The notes under the pieces were generated by a model. It ran no database searches. It had not been told where the DNA came from and saw only the letters and a program-made list of their open reading frames with translations. The translations under genes and the position numbers were made by a program. Source: Bacilli bacterium (GTDB taxonomy: Bacteria; Bacillota_I; Bacilli_A; ML615J-28; CAG-698). From it: 8,970 bases of DNA. Where the stretch lies: the NCBI GenBank assembly GCA_028691905.1, contig JAQUYJ010000034.1:1-8970 (forward strand), read 5' to 3'. This document shows, piece by piece, positions 1 through 4,141 of this stretch (its first letter is position 1; each line of letters opens with the position of its first letter).

Positions 1-865
1 CCTGGAAGGTAAGCCAGCTGAAGTCAGTAATCGCCTGTCCGACCATTTCAATTTTATCCAGTTCTCCCACTCCCAAATTTCTGGAAGCTGCAATTTGGGT
101 TATAAAAGATTTTGCGGGATCCAGTTTCATAATGGCAAGTGCAACCCGATCAAGGCTAACAGCATCCATGGAAGCTAGAATAGCCTGTGCTGCGATGGGT
201 TTTCCTCCCGTACTGGGACCTTCCCCTTCCAGACCAAGAATACCGTCACAGAGATGAATGATAGTTTTGTTTTTGAAATGATACAAAACAGCATCGTACA
301 GATCGGCAATGGCATTGCCGAATTGGTAAGGGTTGGGGGCCCGGACATGCCAGGCAGCTTTGGTAAGTCCATAAATCAGTCCGAAAAGGTTTTTTTGGGC
401 TACGGTAATATAAGCAAAAGAATGGGTTTTCAGTTTTGGAACATTGATCAACACATCAACATCCACCATTTCCCTGGAAACTTCAAATTCTGAATAAATC
501 TGATAATGGGGACTGGAGATTTTTATGCTCTCTTTACCGCTGACAATTCTGACTCCTTCTTCCAGCAATACTTCATAAATACCATTTTTCTTCAATGTAT
601 AAATCAGATCTTTTGTTGCAGGGTTATCTCCTGCAATAATATGTGTAGTTTTTTCTTTTACGAGTTGGATAAGAGCCCGTACAAATTCAGGATGAGTCGT
701 TATCCCTTTTTCTTTTTCAAAAGGACCAACACAATTAAGTTTAATCATGACCCGGTCATTTTTTTTTATTTTATCCCATCCGCCAATTAATTCCAGTGCT
801 TGCTGGATTTGTTTTTTTAAATTGCTTGGTTCATAGCTGGGGCATTGGAGTAGGGCTACTTTCAT
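1..865 (-). CDS. DUF362 domain-containing protein (C-terminal end cut by window edge)
   Basis: This is a reverse-strand reading frame open from an ATG at 865 to the window edge, giving 288 residues without a stop. Hallmarks of the DUF362 family are visible: an N-terminal IKLN segment followed by TTHPEFVRAL (about residues 41-65), GDNPATKD (79-86), NVPKLKTH (141-148), KNLFG (158-162) and DGILGLEGEGP (207-217). The biochemical role of DUF362 proteins is largely unknown; some members carry a C-terminal 4Fe-4S ferredoxin domain. No such Cys cluster lies in the visible part, though the missing C-terminus could hold one. The start is supported by AGGAG seven nt upstream, within the end of the upstream repressor gene. 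Only 2 nt separate the two genes, so they are almost certainly co-transcribed and probably translationally coupled. No signal peptide or membrane segment is apparent, so a cytoplasmic location is likely. The family call is secure; the function is not known. Confidence 0.9.
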   Translation of the reverse strand, partial: MKVALLQCPSYEPSNLKKQIQQALELIGGWDKIKKNDRVMIKLNCVGPFEKEKGITTHPEFVRALIQLVKEKTTHIIAGDNPATKDLIYTLKKNGIYEVLLEEGVRIVSGKESIKISSPHYQIYSEFEVSREMVDVDVLINVPKLKTHSFAYITVAQKNLFGLIYGLTKAAWHVRAPNPYQFGNAIADLYDAVLYHFKNKTIIHLCDGILGLEGEGPSTGGKPIAAQAILASMDAVSLDRVALAIMKLDPAKSFITQIAASRNLGVGELDKIEMVGQAITDFSWLTFQ

Positions 866-867
866 TG

Positions 868-1233
868 TTATTCTCCTAATTGTTTTTTGATTTTTGAAAA
901 TGTTTCTTCACTGATAACATGTTCAATCCGACAGGCATCTTTTTCAGCGTTTTCAGGGCTGACACCGAGAATTTGCTGTAAATAGTCGGTAATCGTAATA
1001 TGACGTTCGAGAACTGCTTGGGCCCGAATATAACCTTTTTCGGTCAGTGTAATGTTTCCGTTTTCTTCCACATTGACCAATCCTTCTTCTTTAAAGATGG
1101 CAATGGCACGGCTGACACTGGGCTTGGAGAAAGAAAGTTCCCGTGCAATATCAATCGAGCGAACCATTTCATTTCGTTTTTTTAATTGGAGAATGGTTTC
1201 CAAATAGTTTTCTCCCGACTCGTGAATTCTCAT
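868..1233 (-). CDS. DtxR/MntR-family metal-dependent transcriptional repressor
   Basis: This 121-residue protein is a short DtxR-family regulator with a winged helix-turn-helix (about residues 24-66, including SIDIARELSFSKPSVSRA) and a helical dimerisation and metal-binding domain (about 70-120). It lacks the C-terminal SH3-like domain of DtxR and IdeR and is slightly shorter than Bacillus MntR. Such proteins bind Mn(II) or Fe(II) and then repress metal uptake genes. Aligned by eye, likely ligands are E12, H78, C101, E104 and H105. The DACRIEH segment matches DtxR (C102, E105, H106), while E12 matches MntR E11. The position of DtxR M10 or MntR D8 is N9, so metal preference cannot be read off. 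The ATG at 1233 follows a strong GAGGTGAGG site. It is the first gene of a leftward unit with the DUF362 gene, and the feo iron-uptake operon 2.5 kb away is an obvious candidate target. Family certain; metal and targets inferred. Confidence 0.93.
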   Translation of the reverse strand: MRIHESGENYLETILQLKKRNEMVRSIDIARELSFSKPSVSRAIAIFKEEGLVNVEENGNITLTEKGYIRAQAVLERHITITDYLQQILGVSPENAEKDACRIEHVISEETFSKIKKQLGE

Positions 1234-1251
1234 AACCTCACCTCATCTTTT

Positions 1252-1257
1252 ATTATA
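1252..1257 (-). promoter_or_regulatory. Candidate -10 box for the repressor/DUF362 unit
   Basis: On the minus strand a perfect TATAAT lies 18 nt upstream of the repressor ATG. There is no good -35 hexamer at 16-18 bp spacing (TCCCTT is the best at 17 bp), and the TG is directly adjacent rather than one base away, so this is not a standard extended -10. Transcription from here would leave a very short leader of roughly 10-12 nt that just contains the GAGGTGAGG ribosome site. The call rests on the hexamer and its location only. Confidence 0.45.
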
Positions 1258-1294
1258 CAATAAAAATACAAAAAAAGGGATAAAAAAGAAAAAA

Positions 1295-1321
1295 TTAGCA
1301 CATAACTATTGACAGTGCTAA
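1295..1321. promoter_or_regulatory. CIRCE element 1 (HrcA operator)
   Basis: The inverted repeat TTAGCACAT-N9-CAGTGCTAA matches the CIRCE consensus TTAGCACTC-N9-GAGTGCTAA at 15 of 18 arm positions with the exact 9-nt spacer. It covers the -35 hexamer of the hsp20-groES-groEL promoter, so HrcA bound here would block RNA polymerase. It is one of two such sites in the leader. HrcA itself is not encoded in the window. Confidence 0.92.
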
Positions 1322-1337
1322 TCGCTTGTGATATAAT
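1309..1337 (+). promoter_or_regulatory. Sigma-A promoter of the hsp20-groES-groEL operon
   Basis: A perfect -35 TTGACA (1309-1314) and a perfect -10 TATAAT (1332-1337) are separated by exactly 17 bp. A TG one base before the -10 (1329-1330) adds an extended -10 motif. Transcription should start near 1344. The promoter is intrinsically strong, with -35 inside CIRCE 1 and the start site inside CIRCE 2, which is the logic of a heat-inducible HrcA-repressed promoter. Confidence 0.95.
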
Positions 1338-1340
1338 AAA

Positions 1341-1367
1341 TTAGCACTAAATAAAAAAGAGTGCCAG
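1341..1367. promoter_or_regulatory. CIRCE element 2 (HrcA operator)
   Basis: TTAGCACTA-N9-GAGTGCCAG matches the CIRCE consensus at 15 of 18 arm positions with the 9-nt spacer. It begins just after the -10 box and covers the predicted transcription start, so most of it is also in the mRNA leader, where it could form a short hairpin. The right arm is the more degenerate one. Its end is 22 nt before the hsp20 ATG. Confidence 0.9.
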
Positions 1368-1389
1368 TACAAAAAAGGAGAATACAAAG

Positions 1390-1761
1390 ATGATAATTAT
1401 TCAAAAGAAAGAATATCCCTATCAAAAAGTGAGAATGGATACCGTTCATACGATTCCAACTGATTGGGTCGAAACAGAAGAAATGATCGAGTTTCAAATG
1501 GACTTACCGGGAATAGCAAAGGATGCCATTACAATTGCGCTGCAGGATAATGTATTGACAGTGGAAGCTGCTTTGGAAAAGAAAGAAAAGGCAGTCTATT
1601 TATTGGAAGAGCGTACCGCCAAGAAATATCAACGTTCGTTTGAACTGGAAGATGTCGACCCGGATGGGTTGAATGCCCGTTTGGAACAGGGAGTTTTAAC
1701 GATTCAAATTCATAAAAAAGTGCAACCGATTAATCAAAAAAAATATATTCAAATACAATAA
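1390..1761 (+). CDS. Hsp20/alpha-crystallin family small heat shock protein
   Basis: This 123-residue cytoplasmic ATP-independent holdase would bind unfolding proteins and pass them to GroEL and other chaperones. The alpha-crystallin domain spans roughly residues 24-110: FQMDLPGI (35-42), a beta-strand stretch with DNVLTVEA (53-60), and the signature ARLEQGVLTI (96-105) with the conserved G101-V102-L103. The C-terminal tail ends with an I-x-I motif (I120, I122) that normally docks into a neighbouring subunit during oligomer assembly. The N-terminal arm is short, about 23 residues, and the protein is somewhat shorter than common bacterial members of about 140-150. The start is set by AAGGAG at 1375-1380, 9 nt before the ATG. 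It is the first gene after the CIRCE-controlled promoter, and groES follows after 12 nt with no terminator or new promoter between, so it belongs to the HrcA regulon here. The family call is firm. Confidence 0.94.
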   Translation: MIIIQKKEYPYQKVRMDTVHTIPTDWVETEEMIEFQMDLPGIAKDAITIALQDNVLTVEAALEKKEKAVYLLEERTAKKYQRSFELEDVDPDGLNARLEQGVLTIQIHKKVQPINQKKYIQIQ

Positions 1762-1773
1762 GGAGGAAATTTT

Positions 1774-2061
1774 ATGTTTGTACCATTACATGATAACGTG
1801 GTTTTGAAGAAAGAGAAGCAGGAGAAGCGAACAGCCAGCGGCATCATCCTGACAGGTGATGTGAAAGAACAACCCAGTTTCGCAACCGTTGTAGCGGTGG
1901 GACCGGGCAGACAGGAAGAGGGTAAAGTAGTTCCTTTACAGGTTAAAGTAGGGGACAAAGTTGTGTTCAAGAAATACTCAACAACGGAAATTAAAGTAAA
2001 TGAAGAAGAATGGATGATCATTGCGGAAAAAGACATTCTGGCAATATTGAAGGAGGAATAA
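1774..2061 (+). CDS. groES: Co-chaperonin GroES (Cpn10, HSP10)
   Basis: This 95-residue protein has the usual length and full pattern of Cpn10: PLHDNVVLKK (4-13), a mobile loop (about 17-32) with the GroEL-contacting GIIL (23-26), VGPGR (43-47) and KVGDKVVFKKY (58-68). Seven copies form the lid that caps the GroEL cavity during the ATP-driven folding cycle in the cytoplasm. A textbook AGGAGG (1761-1766) overlaps the last base of the hsp20 stop codon and lies 7 nt before the ATG. The gene ends 3 nt before groEL, and the groEL ribosome site sits within its last codons, pointing to coupled translation of the two partners. Expression is under the upstream CIRCE promoter. Confidence 0.98.
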   Translation: MFVPLHDNVVLKKEKQEKRTASGIILTGDVKEQPSFATVVAVGPGRQEEGKVVPLQVKVGDKVVFKKYSTTEIKVNEEEWMIIAEKDILAILKEE

Positions 2062-2064
2062 AGT

Positions 2065-3675
2065 ATGAGTAAAGAAATTCGTTTTTCCAAAGATGCCCGG
2101 GTGGCAATGCTGCGGGGTGTGGATGTTTTGGCTGACGCCGTAAAAATTACTTTGGGCCCAAAAGGCCGTAATGTCGTACTGGACAAGGGATATGGATCTC
2201 CCCTTATTACCAATGACGGAGTTACTATCGCCAAGGAAATTGAACTGAAAGACCGTTTTGAAAACATGGGAGCCAAACTGGTATATGAGGTAGCAAACAA
2301 AACCAACGATGTCGCCGGGGATGGAACCACTACTGCAACGGTACTGGCGCAAAGCATGATTCACCGGGGAATTACAGCCGTTGAAAAAGGTGCCAATCCT
2401 GTTTTTGTCCGGGAAGGAATTGAAAAAGCCGGAAAAGAAGTAGCGCAGAGTTTATTGAAAAAATCAAGAAAGATAGAAACCGATGAAGATATTGCCAGTG
2501 TAGCAACCATATCTTCCGGGAATGCGGAAATCGGTAAGATTATTTCCGATGCAATGGCTAAAGTCGGCAGAGAAGGGGTAATCTCGGTTGATGAATCCAA
2601 AGGATTTGATACCTATTTGGAAATCACAGAAGGATTACAGTATGACAAAGGGTATATTTCCCCTTATATGGTTTCGGACCGCGAAAAAATGGAAGTTGTT
2701 TTGGAAAACGCCTATCTGTTGGTAACCGATCAAAAAATATCAACGATTAAAGATATTCTTCCCATCCTGGAACAGGTTGTCCAATCCAACAAACCGCTGT
2801 TAATCATTGCTGATGATTTGGAAAATGAAGTAATCGGAACATTAATTGTCAATAAACTGCGTGGTACATTCAATGTTGTAGCTACCAAAGCTCCCGGTTT
2901 TGGTGACAGCCAAAAAGAAATGCTTGCTGATATCGCCTATACCACAGGAGCAACCCTCTATACAAAAGACCTGAATATGGAATTAAAAGACATTACCCTT
3001 GATCAATTGGGTCTAGCAAAAAAGATTATTGTCGGCAAAGATGCAACTACGATTATTGACGGAGCCGGTAACAAGGAAGAGATTGCCAAACGGGTGGAAG
3101 AACTTAAAAAACAGATTGAAAATACAACAAGCGAATATGAAAAGAAACGCTATAACGAACGGTTGGGAAAACTAACAAACGGTATTGCAGTTGTGAAGGT
3201 CGGTGCATTGACTGAAACAGAATTAAAAGAAAAGAAATTAAAAATAGAAGATGCTCTCAATGCCACCAAAGCAGCAGTTGCTGAAGGAATTGTGGTCGGT
3301 GGCGGAGCTGCATTGGTTGAAATTTATAAAGAACTTAAACCACAGTTAAAATCAGAAGTAGTGGATGTTCAAAAAGGAATCAATGTGGTTATGGAATCCC
3401 TGCTTGCTCCAATTTATCAAATTGCTGAAAATGCCGGTTTTGATGCAAGTGAAATTGTCGAACAGCAAAAACAGGCCAAACAAAATGTTGGATTTGATGC
3501 AAAAATTGGAGTATGGGTTGATATGTATAAAGCTGGAATAGTTGATCCGACCAAGGTAACAAGAAGTGCTATCTTAAATGCTTCATCCATATCCGCCATG
3601 TTTATTACAACTGAAGTTGGGGTAACAGAAGAAAAAGAAGAAAAACCGGAACCAATGCCCCAGGGTATGTACTAA
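2065..3675 (+). CDS. groEL: Chaperonin GroEL (Cpn60, HSP60)
   Basis: This 536-residue protein is the type I chaperonin that folds proteins inside a double-ring cavity with GroES and ATP. Equatorial, intermediate and apical domains are all present. ATP-site residues are visible: TLGPKGRNV (29-37), D51 in TNDGVTIAKE, GDGTTTATVL (85-94) and the catalytic Asp D396 in EDALNAT, followed by GGG (412-414). The apical domain includes EGLQYDKGYISPYMV. The length is slightly under the usual 540-548, because the C-terminal tail is short, acidic and proline-containing and ends PMPQGMY, with a single GM in place of the usual GGM repeats. The start is fixed by AAGGAGG at 2050-2056, 8 nt upstream and inside groES. 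It is the last gene of the hsp20-groES-groEL operon and is followed immediately by a terminator. Identification is certain. Confidence 0.99.
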   Translation: MSKEIRFSKDARVAMLRGVDVLADAVKITLGPKGRNVVLDKGYGSPLITNDGVTIAKEIELKDRFENMGAKLVYEVANKTNDVAGDGTTTATVLAQSMIHRGITAVEKGANPVFVREGIEKAGKEVAQSLLKKSRKIETDEDIASVATISSGNAEIGKIISDAMAKVGREGVISVDESKGFDTYLEITEGLQYDKGYISPYMVSDREKMEVVLENAYLLVTDQKISTIKDILPILEQVVQSNKPLLIIADDLENEVIGTLIVNKLRGTFNVVATKAPGFGDSQKEMLADIAYTTGATLYTKDLNMELKDITLDQLGLAKKIIVGKDATTIIDGAGNKEEIAKRVEELKKQIENTTSEYEKKRYNERLGKLTNGIAVVKVGALTETELKEKKLKIEDALNATKAAVAEGIVVGGGAALVEIYKELKPQLKSEVVDVQKGINVVMESLLAPIYQIAENAGFDASEIVEQQKQAKQNVGFDAKIGVWVDMYKAGIVDPTKVTRSAILNASSISAMFITTEVGVTEEKEEKPEPMPQGMY

Positions 3676-3698
3676 AACGCGAGCAATCGCGTTTTTTT
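3674..3698 (+). terminator. Rho-independent terminator after groEL
   Basis: A perfect 9-bp stem, AAAACGCGA (3674-3682) with TCGCGTTTT (3687-3695), closes a GCAA tetraloop (GNRA type) and runs into a T tract to 3698. The stem begins within the groEL TAA stop codon, so translation and termination signals are packed together. It separates the heat-shock operon from the feo promoter 24 nt downstream. Confidence 0.93.
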
Positions 3699-3721
3699 AA
3701 ACGTTTTCAAACAAAAACCTG

Positions 3722-3750
3722 TTGACAAAGAAGGAGCATATGTTTATAAT
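3722..3750 (+). promoter_or_regulatory. Sigma-A promoter of the feo operon
   Basis: Perfect -35 TTGACA (3722-3727) and -10 TATAAT (3745-3750) hexamers are 17 bp apart. Transcription should start near 3757, giving a leader of about 34 nt. The promoter is intrinsically strong, so an iron uptake operon would be expected to have a repressor site. Two inverted repeats overlap the core promoter and start region (see the next two entries). Confidence 0.93.
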
Positions 3751-3796
3751 AAAGATAGTTAGCGGTTGCTAACTCTAGAGATGAGGACATATGCTC
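3734..3796. repeat. Outer inverted repeat enclosing the feo -10, start site and start codon
   Basis: GAGCATATGT (3734-3743) and ACATATGCTC (3787-3796) are perfect 10-bp reverse complements. The left arm lies between -35 and -10; the right arm spans the feoA start codon. The repeat midpoint (3765) coincides within half a base with that of the inner dyad (3765.5). The left arm is upstream of the predicted transcription start, so the pair cannot form in the normal feo mRNA and would act, if at all, in DNA, for example as paired protein-binding sites. CATATG is itself palindromic, so the arms are also partial direct repeats. Confidence 0.6.
3757..3774. promoter_or_regulatory. Inner dyad at the feo start site, candidate metal-repressor operator
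   Basis: AGTTAGC (3757-3763) and GCTAACT (3768-3774) form a perfect 7-bp inverted repeat around GGTT. It sits exactly at the predicted +1. The GTTAG/CTAAC half-sites recall those of DtxR/IdeR boxes (TTAGGTTAGSCTAACCTAA), but the spacing between half-sites is 6 nt instead of 1, so it is not a canonical box. In RNA it would form a hairpin at the very 5' end and could stabilise the message instead. Binding by the DtxR-family protein encoded at 868-1233 is inference. Confidence 0.6.
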
Positions 3797-4141
3797 AATA
3801 ATGGTTGGAGAAGAAAAGATTCTTTCCACGGTAAAGGAAATGGACAAGGACAAGGTCGACAGAGAGGTCGTTTTTTTCGTCATTTTCCAATTTTGTTACC
3901 AGGAGAACAGGGTCACCTAAGTGATTTACTGATTGGTCAAAGAGCGAAAGTATTGGCTCTGCACAGTGCCAATCCTGCTCTAAAACGTCATTTATTGGAT
4001 ATGGGGATTACACCCGGAGTAGAAATACTGGTTAAAAAGAGAGCACCTTTGGGTGATCCGATTGATATTGAATTACGGGGTTATGAATTATGTATCCGTA
4101 AAGTGGATATGGAGAATATTGATATCGAGGTGTTGGGATGA
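3791..4141 (+). CDS. feoA: FeoA-domain ferrous iron transport protein with N-terminal extension
   Basis: This is a 116-residue protein with a C-terminal FeoA domain (about residues 42-115), a small SH3-like beta-barrel recognisable from LSDLLIGQRAKV, LKRHLLDMGITPGVEI, KKRAPLGDPI and IELRGYELCIRK. FeoA is a cytoplasmic protein needed for Fe(II) uptake through FeoB and thought to interact with it. Family members are usually about 75-85 residues. Here some 40 extra N-terminal residues are rich in Gly, Arg, Gln and Phe (roughly 5-33, including GKGNGQGQGRQRGR). The ATG at 3791 is the only good start: the GAGG at 3783-3786 is rather close at 4 nt, but I see no in-frame alternative with a better site before the domain. 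Its stop overlaps the feoB start as ATGA (4138-4141). Promoter and likely operator lie directly upstream. The domain is certain; the role of the extension is unknown. Confidence 0.94.
   Translation: MLNNGWRRKDSFHGKGNGQGQGRQRGRFFRHFPILLPGEQGHLSDLLIGQRAKVLALHSANPALKRHLLDMGITPGVEILVKKRAPLGDPIDIELRGYELCIRKVDMENIDIEVLG

Noticed and set aside
254..790. Two forward reading frames of 79 and 94 codons in the DUF362 region
   Set aside because: The reverse strand carries a clear conserved DUF362 protein across the whole interval; the forward frames are low-complexity shadows.
1749..2357. Long antisense reading frame (202 codons) opposite groES and the 5' part of groEL
   Set aside because: It is the shadow of two certain genes, has no recognisable domain and no plausible ribosome site, and its Ser/Thr/Leu-rich composition is typical of an antisense frame to a coding region.
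3740..3772. Tiny leader-peptide-like frame (ATG at 3740, 10 codons) preceded by AAGGAG upstream of feoA
   Set aside because: It begins upstream of the predicted transcription start near 3757, so the feo promoter would not transcribe its start or ribosome site.
3757..3774. Reading the feo dyad as a third CIRCE element, since it also contains TTAGC and GCTAA
   Set aside because: Arms and spacing differ: CIRCE needs 9-bp arms ending ACTC/GAGT around a 9-nt spacer, whereas here TTAGC and GCTAA are only 4 nt apart.
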